From Epiperipatus broadwayi (taxonomy: Eukaryota > Onychophora > Udeonychophora > Euonychophora > Peripatidae), in contig JAQFVV010000158.1 in assembly GCA_028023455.1 (NCBI GenBank), positions 2,368,661-2,432,660 of the forward strand: DNA of 64,000 bases. The letters run 5' to 3'. Below, in pieces: positions 16,061 to 29,040 of this stretch (the stretch's first letter is position 1; each line of letters starts with the position of its first letter). The notes under the pieces were generated by a model. The model saw only the letters and a program-made list of their open reading frames with translations, was not told where the DNA came from and did no database searches. The position numbers were made by a program, and so were the translations under genes.

Positions 16061-19000
16061 TCAATTTAACATTTTTTTATAATTTATTTACGAAACAGAA
16101 ATCATAACAACTTAAAGAACAAATTAAATAAATAAATATAAATAAATGATTTTCAAATTAAATACATTAAATAAATTATAACCAATTAAAAATATTTTTC
16201 AGATAGAATAATATTAAATCATTTAAATATGAAATTTAATTTACTGTTCATAAATTTTAAAGTTCTTATTATTGAAATAGTTCATCCTATTATATTCCTC
16301 CGTTAAGAATTCCTACTCTCCAAGATTATATCCTTGATTTATTTATTTATTCTTGAGATTTTGTTTTTAGTCCTCATTTCGATCCCATTTTTTCTCTTTC
16401 TTACAGAACTGAAATTGAAGGCCTTTTTCAATCCCCCACCTAACACCTACTTACATCCAATAATCAATCAATTTCCATCACTATCACTGATTAATAATTT
16501 CCAAAATTTTCCTTTTATATTCATGTGAAGGATTGAATTTACATTACCATCGATGAGATGATCCTTTTCGTATCCGATTCCATAGGATTTCTTCTTATTT
16601 CTAACAGTTTTTATTGTTTTCTTATCTGACAGTGTTTTTACATTTAAATCCGAATTCCACATTTAACTAATTAACAATCATTTCCATTTCTGATTAATCA
16701 ACCTGTTTTCCAAATCAAAAATATATTTCAAGACAAATTTAAAGATATAATTTTATCTCCAAATCTTTTTTAAAATTTAGTTTAATACCTTTTCTTTAAT
16801 AAAAATTTTATTTAATAATTTTTTCATTATCTGTCACTTAATATATAAGAGTTTAGACGATATTTTATTCAATTTTTAAAGAAAGTTTTTAAATCAACTT
16901 TTTATTTTACTTGTTTTATATATAAAAACAATAACGCTGTCATTGTTATTAAGAGACTATGGTCTCTCTAACTGTTTAATTGTTTTCAAGTGTACATTGA
17001 CTTCAGAATCTATAATCTTCTATACTTTCCATTACCCATTTCAGATTTTTGATTAAACTTTTCAAATTTCAAGCTTTTTACTGCAATACTAGAACACTTG
17101 CTAATTTTCACCATAATATTTAAAAAAGCAAATTTTCTTGAATTTTGTAAAAAAAAATGTAGCTTTTTTTACTGTTTAAAAAAACATGTTATTACATAAA
17201 ATAAATATAATTAAATAAAATGCTATTAATAAATTTATCATATATGAAGCTCCAAAATAAAAAATGTCTGCTGTCATCAAATAAAATTTATTAAATGTAT
17301 AAATTAATTTTTTTTTTTTTTTTTTTACAATTTTTTTGAGATAGGAGTAGCACATAACTGAAGTAGTGTATGTTGATATAGCATATATATCATGATTTCA
17401 TTGTATTGTAAGTTTTCACTCACCAGAAACCTAATTTTTGTTGTCTTTTGACAAGGATATCCAGCACCAAAAGTATGTTAAGATTATATTTTTAATGTTT
17501 TCTCTAGATATACAGTATTAATATTGCTTTTAATATATTAAAAAAAATTATAAAAATCTACAAAAAAACTATGAAAAAAAAAAAAAAAATCTAGTCAGGA
17601 ACTAAATATTTGTATTTAAATATTTAAGAGGCAAAAAAAAAATAAATACATACTTTTTAATTCATTTTAATTTGGCCTTAATAGATTGATTTATAATATG
17701 GTTGTTTGTAGCATATTAGATCATAAACAATAGCATTAATGTACACATAAATATAAAAATTTTAAAAAAGTTAAATCTAGTCAAAAAAAACTATTTACAA
17801 ATACTTTTCAATAGCAATCAAGATGTAATTATATTCTACAAATAAAACTGAAGACAATAGATACACTCCAGAAGTTTAATTTTTGGTAAATGTTTCTATA
17901 TATATTTTTTATTACTAAATACAGTTTGACAAAGCTTGCCAAAAAAAGTTTAAAAGAAAGTATTTAATTTTTAAAAGTAAATGTTAAGAATTATTTATTT
18001 AATAAATAGCCATTCATTTGACAAGTTAAGAGAAGAATTCACTTGAATTATCTTCAAGACCATATGTCTTTATATTTTTCAACCATACAGAGCTAAGACA
18101 CACCACCATGATGGATTAGATGTAAATTCATTTTAGACAAAAGTAAAAAATACAATACTTCAACAATCTTGTGCATGAAAGAAACAATAAATTTCTTAAA
18201 AGACTTAAAATTTCTTATCAATAACTATTTTTAACATAATGAGAATAGTATTTGCAACCAAAGTGTGACTAAGTTAAGACATTGTAACATAGTTTAAGAG
18301 ATAACTTGGGATGAAATATTAATAGAAAGTTTCTATTATTAAAAATATGAATGATCAAGATATGGTGATATGGCTAACATTATGTAGAAAAAAAGAGGAA
18401 GTAATTTAACAACCTACTGGAATAGATTTCTGAGATCTAAAATTTGAAATAAAGTTTGAAAATATCTGCTAGATACTTTAATAATATGTAACTAAATAAA
18501 AAAAAAGAATGCTTCACAAACTCAATTCTGACTTTACAAATAAATTAGATTTGTAGAGTATAACACATTTTTATGTCAAGATATCCACCGCATCACAGTT
18601 AATAATTCATTCTATTAAAAAACTGATATTCCATTTATAAAGCCTTAAGTTAAACTGCTAACTTTGGGAATAATTTATATACATACCTAATGCATAAATG
18701 AAAATTTTATATAAATTAAATTCTCATTCAGGTGCATGTTAATTATTATACCAAATAATTTTTTTTAAAAAAAAAAAGCAAACAAAAAACATTACAACAT
18801 AACACAAAAGATATTCATAGAGCATGTAATAAAAATAATTGAGGGCTACTTTGACGTACACATAAATTAAAATTTTTTGTGCATTTTATATAAGTCAGGA
18901 AATGTTGTTATAAATAGGAAACTCCTTATATTTAGTTTCGATATTATGATAAAATTAAGATTTATTCAATCTTTATATAAATATACTAATAAGTATGAAC

Positions 19001-20040
19001 CAAAGTTTCTATAATTCTTATATATATATATATGTTACTACGTAGACATAAATGAAATACCATTTTATAATTTCATTATTACAAAAGTTTCCGTTTCATT
19101 ATTTTAACAGTCAAGTCAAAGACTCTTTAGTCAATGAATTAACTCTGCTCAAAGATTAAACTAAACACATATCCCAAACTAAAGTAAGATATTATTAATT
19201 TAATAGCATCATTTTCTTGAACAATAATAAATATATGTGTGAAGAAGGCATACAAGTACTTAAATATATATGGGCTATATTTATGTCTACATATTTATCA
19301 CTCTATCTCTCTATATATATATATGTACACACAAATAAGTATAAAAATTTGTCTTTTAAGTACAAATTACTCTGAGAACTTGATGAGAATTTCCTCAACA
19401 ATGTCTACTCCACCTGGCTGACTTAAAATTTTATCCCAAGACTTAAAACTTCAATTACATTAGAACACCTGAACAAGATCAGATTGTATAGAAATGATGA
19501 AAATTATTAATTTACTTTTCAAAGTTCCCTACTAGTACTTTTCATTGTAAAATTTTAAAATGACATAATCAAATATCGTTAATGTTGAATTTAAATAATA
19601 ATAATAATAATAATAATAATATAATGTGGATAAATACACAAATTTAAATCATTAATTAATTATTTTCAGTTGAAATTTAGTAAAAGTTTGAGATTCACAG
19701 ATGTATGGACAATCTGCTATAGATCAAAAGCATATAGACTGATATCTTTCAACAATCAGTGATACTCAAACTTAATATTCTTTTTATAAAAATAAATGGC
19801 TGGAGTTTTAACTTAATTATTCTAACAAATATGTCTTGGAGAAGTTAAAACATTTAATTTTAACAAAACAAATTTAATGGTACTAATACACATACTAAAG
19901 AGAGTACAATAAAATTTAGCACACCAACAGATTATTTAAAAACATCAGGATAATTTACATAAAATCCAATTAAAGGTATAGTATCTGTAAAATAGAGTTG
20001 AAACAAAATGTCTAAATTTAATATTGTTATTTATTTGGCT
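16061..20040. other. A/T-rich non-coding sequence
   Basis: Poly-T and poly-A runs (17309-17326, 17576-17590), a short (TA)n at 19020-19031, and an (AAT)n microsatellite at about 19594-19621. No gene or transposon was recognised. Confidence 0.45.
19594..19621. repeat. (AAT)n microsatellite
   Basis: About nine uninterrupted AAT units. Confidence 0.9.
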
Positions 20041-21260
20041 TCTAAGAGAACTGGAAGATGAAATAGAAAGATTGGGGACAGGAATATGGACTTCCATAAT
20101 AGGAACTATGCAAATATCTAATAGGTATCTCTTTTAAACAAATATTACATTTTTTTTGCAAATGCTGTAGCATAAAAAATAAAGAAATATTATTAAAAAA
20201 ATATGGGGAAATAAAAAATATAAAAATCAAATTCAATAATTAGTAATTAATAGAAAAGAAAAAATTGAAGAATGAAAAATGAACAATATTTGGTGAAAAA
20301 TCTATTTTTATTACATGGGGAAAAAAATTATATGGGCAATTAAAAATTCATATAACAAATATAATATGTTTAATAAATTGGAAAAAAAAAATTGTATCCA
20401 CTATTCATTTTAACATTTAGACATAAAATTTGACAATTTTTAGATAGAAGTAATTTTCATGGACAGCTAGTGAGACTATTCAGAGGAAAATTAAGATGGG
20501 AGTGGGAGGACTTTTTTAAGACTGAAAATTAAAAACAAATTAATAAGATTTGGGAGACTTCATCTTATGAATGAAAATAATGTTTAATTGGATTATGTAA
20601 AAAGAATTTTAAAAACCCAATAGTGAGTTAAAAAATTAATAGACAAAAATTTATTTTTAAGTTTATATATAAAAATGGGATAAATATGTAAAGAACACAC
20701 TACATGTATCTAATTGTTAGGGATGGGAAAAAAAAAAAAAGATAAGTAAGTTTATTTGAGAGAAAAAAATAGAATTACATACAATACCATAAGAATAAAA
20801 CTAATTATAAAAAAGCTTACTATTATGTGGTGCAAAAATAGGAGCTTTAGATATTATGGAAAGAAGGAAAATCTGGATAAAAATTAGGGCTTGTAAATGT
20901 AATTTATTTGAAGATTAAACATATACTTTAAGAGTATTAGAATATTAAAATTAAATTACAATAATATGTATAAACAATGGGAGATATATAAAGAAGAAAG
21001 ATGTAGAAAAGATAAAGATTTTTTTTAAAGTCTTTATGACAAAAACATATCTAATAGATAAATAATGTTAAAAAAAGTGAAATAGATTTTATTAAAAATA
21101 AGAGAAGAAAAAAAAACGTTTGTATTAGGTGATGTATTTTAAAAGTGAAAAATTATATCAGAATAATTGGATGACCTTATCATGATATGTAATGGTTTTA
21201 CAAGGGGGGGTATTTAACTTGATTAACAGGGCCTTGGGTATATAACTTATGCATAAAAAA
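20041..21260 (+). other. C-depleted, purine-rich strand-skewed segment
   Basis: The plus strand is rich in A and G and poor in C for over 1 kb, clearest at 20470-21220 (for example tgggagtgggagga, gggatgggaaaa, caaggggggg). Composition resembles the region beside the GIY-YIG fragment at 38.6-39.3 kb. Short open stretches exist on both strands, but none is identifiable. Confidence 0.4.
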
Positions 21261-21859
21261 TCAGACTTTATCTAAAAAAAAACATTTTACATCACAACAA
21301 TTTCTTTCTCTCATTATTAGGTTTTTAATACAAATCATTATCCAATAATCCATGATTAATAAAAGTTAAGTAACTTCAGTAACATATTAACCAAGTATAG
21401 CCTAGGATAAAAAAAAAACACACTCTGTATGTAATACATTTGCCTCAAAAAATGGACATTATATATGGTTGAGGTTAATGTACATGCAATTCATATAAAG
21501 TAAAATATCAATGTATATAATCTCAAGTGTGAAAGGCAATAGGAATTAAATAATTAAAACTAAATTGTGTTCTTTCTATCTCACACAAATAAAGATGAAT
21601 TTCTTATTAAAATAATAATCCAGTTGTTCTCAATTATTAATGATTCAGGTTCTCCTGACTGTGACTTTTAAAACTAATTATTACATCACATGAATTTGAT
21701 ATCAGATCTTTTGTAATTTACCCCATTCCATATTTTTCTCAGACATTCCTTGAGTAATAACCAATATTTAAAAAAAATATATATTTTGATCTTTAAAATT
21801 CTATATAACTAATAATTCTATAATTTTTAGATAGATCTTCATTATACAAATCTCTCACA

Positions 21860-22715
21860 ATTTACAATTGTTATAAAGCGCAAAATATAAAATGCGCTAA
21901 CACACACAAGCCCATAAAGGTGAAGACAAATAAAGAAAAATATTTTTTTTATATTTTTAATTATATGGTTAAGCACTTTCGAGGGCCAGAGCCCTCATAT
22001 TCATAGCCATCTTGTAAATAGACAAGAAATTGATTAAGAGCAATGTAAATTTATGCACATGTGATAGTTACGTATTCCATTTCCTGGATATTTTGTAGCA
22101 AGAGTCTTTTCTATTTATGGCATTGCTATCTTTAGCAATAAAGTAAGCCCCTTTTGTCTTCCTTTTGAGATTGTGTTGCTCTCTGCAAACCACCACTGGA
22201 TCTCTAGGTTGGCAATCATAACCGGCTGAAGTGCGGTGCTGTGCAAAAACTGAACTATAAGAAGTGTCCACCAGTGCTTTATTATAGGAGTATGTGTGTT
22301 GGGATAGCCCAGTGAATGGAGAGGCCCTGGTCTCACCATAATATGATGATTTACAATGTTTTTCAGAGCAGGCAATATTATAGACCATCTGAGGTGTCAA
22401 CGAGGGTGATAGACTGTCTTTAGTGTTATTGATTAGTTTGTTGGAGTTGGGAGGTATGTGAAAACATAAATGATATTTATTATTGAATATATTGTAAAAA
22501 CTTTTATGCACATTAAGCAGATAAGAGAGTAGAAGTCTTTGCTTGTCTGTGTTAGAGGCCTGATTATTTATTTTAGAGCAAAATTGTTTTATTTTCTTGT
22601 CAATTAAATTCCGATTAAAACCAACTTTTATTAGGTTGTTTCAGTATGATGCTAGGTTAGCTTTTTTATCTACCTCGAATTTACAAAGATGCATATTTCT
22701 ATACAAAAAGAAAGT
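21860..22715 (-). mobile_element. Penelope-like retroelement 3' part, inverted copy (left half of a foldback)
   Basis: On the minus strand the segment starts near 22715 with the PLE thumb-region stretch seen at 58.85 kb (FLYK.., KFE/ADKKA). It continues through the GIY-YIG reading frame (22511-22068) and then a 3' untranslated part ending about 21860. It is 5'-truncated: no reverse-transcriptase catalytic motif is present. It faces a second 3' end at 22717-23118 in the opposite direction, a head-to-head arrangement described for Penelope elements. Confidence 0.8.
22068..22511 (-). CDS. Penelope-like C-terminal GIY-YIG endonuclease domain (truncated element)
   Basis: 147 residues open, on the minus strand. 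A linker with CFHIPPNSNKLINNTKDSLS precedes VYNIACSEKHC and SYYGETR, which occupy the GIY and YIG positions. LSQHTYS and VFAQHRTSAGYD follow, then YFIAKDSNAINRKD. This order is the GIY-YIG nuclease of Penelope-like elements, which nicks DNA for target-primed reverse transcription. Oddities: where the related copy at 59.2 kb reads STRLSQH, this copy reads FTGLSQH, so the expected catalytic Arg is Gly. The Glu expected before the FI segment is also not visible (KGAYFI). The open frame starts inside the element, so it is not a functional gene on its own. Confidence 0.8.
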   Translation of the reverse strand: MHKSFYNIFNNKYHLCFHIPPNSNKLINNTKDSLSPSLTPQMVYNIACSEKHCKSSYYGETRASPFTGLSQHTYSYNKALVDTSYSSVFAQHRTSAGYDCQPRDPVVVCREQHNLKRKTKGAYFIAKDSNAINRKDSCYKISRKWNT

Positions 22716-22716
22716 T

Positions 22717-23118
22717 AAGCTGGTCACGATTGCCAAGCTAGAGATCCAGTGCTGGTTTGCAGAGAGCAACACGATTTCAAAAGAAGATAAAAGAGACTTA
22801 CTTTATCGCTAGAGATAGCAAAGCCATAAATAAAAAAGACTCTTGCTACAAAACATCCAGGAAATGGAATACATAACACTATCGCATTTGCATAAATTTA
22901 CATAGCTCTTAATCAATTTCTTGTCTATTTACAAGATGGCTATGAATATGAGGGCTCTGACCCTCAAAAGCATTTAGCCATATAATTAAATATATATATT
23001 AAAAAAAATATTTCTTTATTTGTCTTCAGCTTTGTGTGCTCATGCATGTTAGCACATTTTATATTTTGCACTTTAGAACAATTAGCCACAAAGTTTAAAC
23101 TGGTTTTGCTCATTTCAA
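22717..23118 (+). mobile_element. Penelope-like 3' end, plus orientation (right half of a foldback)
   Basis: Starts abruptly at 'agctggtcacgattgcc', corresponding to the middle of the GIY-YIG frame. It continues through the end of that frame and the shared 3' untranslated region (atgagggctctgacc, ctttgtgtgct) to about 'gctcatttcaatg'. It is the reverse complement of 21860-22230 with diverged bases and small indels. The coding part has frameshifts and stops, so the arm encodes nothing intact. Confidence 0.8.
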
Positions 23119-25970
23119 TGAATTGTTATCAAATTTTCTAGTTTCTATAAAATAATCATGGTCAACTTCTTGTTCTATATATGATTACTTACTTTGCTCA
23201 AATATAGTTTTATTTCTAATTTTTATAAAGAAATTCCTAATTAAGATATAGGGTTAATCTATAATCAATTATTCATATTGAACTTTACTGACAGGATTAG
23301 AGTCATAATATGATTCACAATTCTTTCTACACTATTAAACTTCCCATTTCAAATTCCATTTTTTCCCAAATGTTTTAATAGGTTTTTCTTTTAATTTTAT
23401 AATGAGCACCCTGACATAAGTTTATAAACTCAACTTAGAATGTTGCACTTTTATTAATCAATGCTTTCTATTCTTAAATTTTTTGATTGTCAAGAAATCT
23501 ACTTCAGATCTTTCTTTCTATTTGGTCTGTTTGACAAAATAGAAATAAGTCATGAAAAATAGTATTATGTAATTAAAATGTAGAAAAAAAGTAAATAAAT
23601 AAATAAAACATTGGCTAAAGTTAACATTGATTATACATAGAGTAGACAAAATCATTCAAAGTCTATCACTATAAATTATGTACATAACATTTAATTTTAC
23701 ACAAAAATAAGTTTTTTTTCATATCAATAAAAGTTGTACTTAAACACAGGGTCATTCTGGCATCTTCTCTAATTATACAATTTTTTTAAAATTGGTTTTA
23801 TTTCAAATATTTTCATATTTCACTTTATCTTCTGTTTATATAATTTATTTTATTTCTGAAATAAGGCTGGTTGTCAACAACAAAAAAAAACTTACACTTA
23901 TATTTGCCAACTGTGTTTATATTTCATAGCTTTCATTTAATCAATGGTTTACCTTTTAAAAAAAATATTTACAATACAATCCTATAATGGAAGCAAATAA
24001 CATGTAGGTAAAGCAATAAAAAGTGAAGTTATAAAATATTGTATTTACAATGATTGATTACAATGTTTATATATTTAATACTTATACACTTCATTATACA
24101 TAATTAATTTTCATGCTATATAAACATAATTCTTGAACTTTCTAATATATGCTCTGTTATACAGCTTTATTCCAGAAAATGAAGTCAATTAGTTCTCCAA
24201 ATTTTCAATAAATCGAAAATCTCATATAAAAAACAAGCAATTATAATGATTTCTTATAATGAAAAATTTAACTCATTATCAAAGATTCAAAATATATAAT
24301 TAAACATTAAATATACAAAAAATATGCTTAAAATTGAACAAAAAAGAGGATAATTAATGAATAAATATTTAACTAAACATATTAATAATAAAAGAAATAT
24401 TAAACTTATATTGGTATATTCTACATAATAAGTACATTATTAGTACAGTGATTTTTTTTTTTTTTTAAAGATAAGTTTACATTTTACAGTTACCATTTTC
24501 AATTAACTATATTATAGAAGGTTGATACTTCATTAAATCACAATTCATTAAATTAAAATTAAGCATGTCAAAAAGAGAAAAAAATGAACACAATGTGCAC
24601 ATATAAATTTATTTATGGTTCACATTTTGCAATTACTTAAAGAATATAATTTTGATTTTTTTCCCAGCAATGATTGAATGTATTTAAAAATCAGTGTTTT
24701 GCCTTTTTTTTCTTCAAAAATAGTCTTAATAAAATTAGATTTAAAAATGTAATGTTTTCTAGACAGTCTACAATATATTACTGAATAAACAGTTAAGTAG
24801 CTATTTTTATTTATTATTGTATATCATCCAAATTTGTTTTTAATTACATAATAAATCATTTTGTATAATGCTTTTTCCATTGGAAAAAACAATATCTTAT
24901 CTAAAAGGATAACACTGCTTTTATGACGTCATTATTGTAACACAGTCATCACTTAAAAAAAGTGTCCATTTTTTAAAAAGATTACTATAAAAAATGCAGG
25001 ATTGTTATACAGAATAATGACTTCAAATTGCTGATTGGTATAGTAAATCTTCATATAAACATTCTTCAAATGTGGGTCCAGAGTAATGTATGATCTGTAG
25101 AATAGATTTATTATCATCTCAAAAAGTTCATTAAGTTGAGCTAAATACTTACTATCAGCAAATTTAAACCAATCGTCCATTATGTTTGGTTATAAGAATT
25201 ATATATACAGTTATTGTTTTTTTTTTTAAACTTTTTAATTTTATGACAATTTGGGTTGCAAATAGATAGTTATTTAGATTTGGATTAAAACTTTTTTCAT
25301 GATTGTGCCTTCACATTACATCTAAAATTTATATTATTTTTCACTGACAAATTAGACAATGCATATTATAAGACCTTCTGGAATTATTTCAACAAACATT
25401 CATACAAAGTAGTAAAATTATATATATATATATATTCACTTTCATTTTGCATTTGTTTATATGATGAAAATTAATATTAATATTTAGTTTTAAAACACTG
25501 TAAATTTGTTTTTAAAATAAGTTTCTAGAAGTATTAAGAGGTATTGATATTAGCAGATATTACCTAATGCTACTTATTAATTAATCTAGAATTTTTAAAA
25601 AATTGTGTAATCATCTCCACAATTTTTTAATATGCTTGATAATATCAAAAATTAGATATAGGCTGATGAATTATAAAATGTTATACCTTGAATTCCATGA
25701 TTCATAATCTATCTAAAACCATCTAAAGCCATCGAGAAAGCTTGTCGCTGAAAAGCACTAAACATGAATTGAATTACATTAGTAAAGTTTTTTCATGTCA
25801 GATCTCCCCATTATTACTAATATGTCTAGTTTTATGGCTGCTCCACAGACAAATCAACATGGTTACATTTAACTTTTAATTATTAGAATCAATATCTAGC
25901 AACTAAATGTATGTTTGCAAGATCCTAATTAATCCAGTTGAGAATTTAATAAAATTAATTACTGAAAAAC
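23119..25970. other. A/T-rich non-coding sequence with one unidentified reading frame
   Basis: Mostly A/T-simple. A minus-strand open frame at 24953-25180 begins MDDWFKFADSKYLAQLNELF and looks more protein-like than its surroundings. It vaguely recalls C-terminal parts of hAT-derived proteins, but no diagnostic motif is present. Confidence 0.3.
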
Positions 25971-25974
25971 TCGC

Positions 25975-26507
25975 ATAAATGGATCTGAAAGAGATCTATG
26001 ACCATAAGATGCACATTTCATACTTAACCAGCACTCATATGTTAAGTCAGACCACAATCTCTTACACTAACAAATTATTACAGTTTTAATTGATAAGTGT
26101 CAAATGTACTGCCCTTGCAACTTCGACAAAAATCACTTAATGAAAATATATTAATATTTTTTATTAGTCATTCATTAGACTAGATATTATCCAATAATGA
26201 ATGATATTTCTGCAGTGTAATTTTCATTATATCACTCTCATGCAAGGTAGACTGGTTTATATCTGCTTTTAATATTTTGTGGAGGGATGTAATCATAAAT
26301 ATATGACCAAAGTGAATAGAAATCAGTCCCCACCTTATGTGAGAATGGTGTAGTAAAAATTACACTACAAAAATATTATTCATTATTGGATAATCTCTAG
26401 TCTACTGAATGACTAATAAAAATTATTAATATACTTTCATTAAATGATTTGTGTCAAAGTTGTGAGGTCAGAATGTTTGATACTTATCAATAAAAACTGT
26501 AGTAATT

Positions 26508-26586
<79 letters not shown>

Positions 26587-26905
26587 ATATATATATCATA
26601 TATATATATACTGAAAAGTGACAAAATTATGTATAAGAAATTATGGTCTGGGCCAAATAATGAGTGCTGGTGTCAGCATGAAATATGTATCTTGGGGATC
26701 TTAGATCTCTTTCACATGCCTTTGGTCATATGTTTATGATTGCATCCCTCCACAAAGTGTTAAAATTGGATAGAAACCAGTTCCTACCTTGCATGAGAGT
26801 GGTGTAGTAAAAATTACCCTACAGAAATATTATTCATTTTTGGATAATCTCTAGTCTAATGAATAAATAATAAAAATTATTAATAAACTACACGTTCATA
26901 ATAAT
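25975..26905. repeat. Nested inverted repeats (foldback) with a third partial copy
   Basis: Left arm about 26071-26256 and right arm 26316-26508 are reverse complements over roughly 190 bp: 'attagactagatattatcca' on the left against 'ggataatctctagtctactg' on the right. Outer blocks also pair: 25985-26065 with about 26635-26720 (gagtgctgg.., atctctttca), and 26279-26310 with 26722-26757 (gtggagggatgtaatcat). A further right-arm copy lies at 26762-26905. The AT microsatellite splits the right side. Non-coding; probably a MITE-like element that duplicated in inverted and direct order. Confidence 0.75.
26509..26584. repeat. (AT)n microsatellite, about 38 units
   Basis: Uninterrupted AT dinucleotides, followed by shorter imperfect AT blocks to 26611. 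It sits inside the right side of the foldback and could itself form a hairpin. Confidence 0.95.
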
Positions 26906-28850
26906 TTAAAAAAAAATGTTTATATGTCTTTTTTGTTAGACTTAATATTTATATAGTTAAACTAAATCTTTTTTTATAAATTTATACTATTAACCAGCAT
27001 TGTGAATTTTTGTATCTGTTTATTTTAGACAAAATTCCATATCACTGCTTCCAAATTTGATTATTTTAAATAAATTCTTTTCATAAAAGACTAAGAGTCT
27101 ATGGATCATAGCCCAGTTCTATCATTTCTGACACTCAACTTTCTTATGAAATCCTAAGCAATAAATAGCAGCATCAGCATCATTATTATTATTTATAGAA
27201 ATGTAATTAGGCTTGCTCAGATAATTAATAATAAATATTTACAATATAAGAATCAATAACTTGTCTAGTATGATTAAGCTATTTTTTTTCTCACTACAGT
27301 ATAACTATACCCAAAAATAACCTAATAATTCTAACTCTATATCCTCTTATGCATTTCCCTCCATATAAAATGAGTTTTTATATGAAGCATCACAATAGCA
27401 ATCATCATTAATTTGTATCCACTATTTCAAATAACAATTAACTATTTGCTATAATGATCTTAAAAAAAAAAAACATTAATTTTTTTTTTAAAAAAGAGTT
27501 TACCACTTTTTTTAAATGATGGTTATTTTATAAGATTGATAATGCTATAGGGTAATGACTTCGTGAAAACATCATCATCAAAATTAATACTAAAAATGTA
27601 TAATATATATTGTTAGTATTTATTATAATTTATACGAAAAAATAACATAATAGATTTCATTAATTTCCATTTTAGGCAAAAGTACTGTCAATGCAAATAA
27701 AAAATATTTTCCATAAACAAAAAAGAAAAAAAAAAAAATGCATTATGCAATTAATAATCAATTTTATATGTTCCAATAGCATTAAATATAAATTGAAAAT
27801 GATACTTAAACTTTTTATCAGTATCTTCATAAATCATCTCTTACATATTCAAAATATTAATAGCTTTTATTACAAATATATATATACAAAATATTCAAGG
27901 AAAAAAAAAAAAAAAAAACGCCAAAAAATATAAATTTCATTCAGTACAAAACTAAAAACAAATTTATAATTAATATTTGAGAATCTATAAAAATTTTAAT
28001 TTCCCCAAGACAAAAATGTTATTCTAAAATAAAACAATATTGGAAAATAATAAATCATTTGCACTATTAAACTACAGCAATGAACTATACATTTCTTAAT
28101 CCAATTTTTATTTATGTTAAATAAATAAAATTATGGCTCCTTGATTTAAAAAACAAACAAACAATGATGCAAAAAATATTTAGAATTATTAATTAGATAA
28201 TTACAAAAGTTAAAAAAACTTTGGTATCAAAACATAAAATGCAGCAAAAATAAAATTTAAAATGTTAAATTGTATCAACTTTTTTTTCTATATGCTTTAT
28301 TTCAATTTAATAAATCATGATTAAGATAATATCAATCTCATTCTACATAAGACTCAAAATGGCATTATATATATATATATATAATAATAGAGCAACAGAA
28401 ATGTTTAATTATATACTACACTTTCTTTAGTACCAATTATTTTTTAAAATTAATAATGTTTAGTAAAATGTTTATTCATTAATCATCACTTTTCTTCAAT
28501 TTTAAGCATTATTTTTTAATTGGATTTTTAATATTTTTTATATATTGTGAAATTGCTCATTATATGAAATTTTTTGATTTATGTGGCATTTTTGGGAACA
28601 GATTGAGCTCACTGTCTGAGATAAATCTTTATTTTAATATACCCTACAAATACACACAAATTAACTCCGTAACTAAATCCTGTTTATATAAAATAAACAA
28701 TTTTAAATTTGTTTTTTCTCTCAAACACAATTCATATCTATAAACACAACAGAGCACGATCCATGTCTATACTTATGCAAATTAAGTAATTGTAGTGTGT
28801 AAGACACTAACAACAGCTGATTCATTGAAATTTTACCTTTTTAAAATTGC
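26906..28850. other. A/T-rich non-coding sequence
   Basis: Poly-A runs (27730-27738, 27901-27918), (TA)n near 28365-28383. Nothing coding recognised. Confidence 0.45.
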
Positions 28851-29040
28851 AGAAAAACAGTGGACTATGCATGCGGCTATAGCATCAGTCTCTGTGCTTT
28901 CCCCCCTCTTTTGATAGGTATGCACCATATTTTTCTCTGACAAAAAATAATTTTTTTTATTCATTTTTTTATAAATAAGATCAATTATTAGTATTTTTTC
29001 CCTCAATTTATTAGACTGTATGGAAAAAATAGTATGTACA

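Noticed and set aside
22597-22812. Plus-strand 71-residue frame across the foldback centre
   Set aside because: Its first half is antisense of the minus-strand Penelope-like copy and its second half is the sense of the plus copy; a junction artefact.
24925-24932. TGACGTCA, a perfect CRE-type palindrome
   Set aside because: An isolated 8-mer in non-coding A/T-rich DNA with no promoter context; expected by chance at low rate.
24953-25180. hAT-type protein fragment
   Set aside because: Only a vague resemblance over about 20 residues; no zinc finger, dimerisation motif or catalytic residue visible.
26509-26584. CRISPR-like or satellite array
   Set aside because: Simple AT dinucleotide repeat in a eukaryotic sequence; no spacer-repeat structure anywhere in the window.
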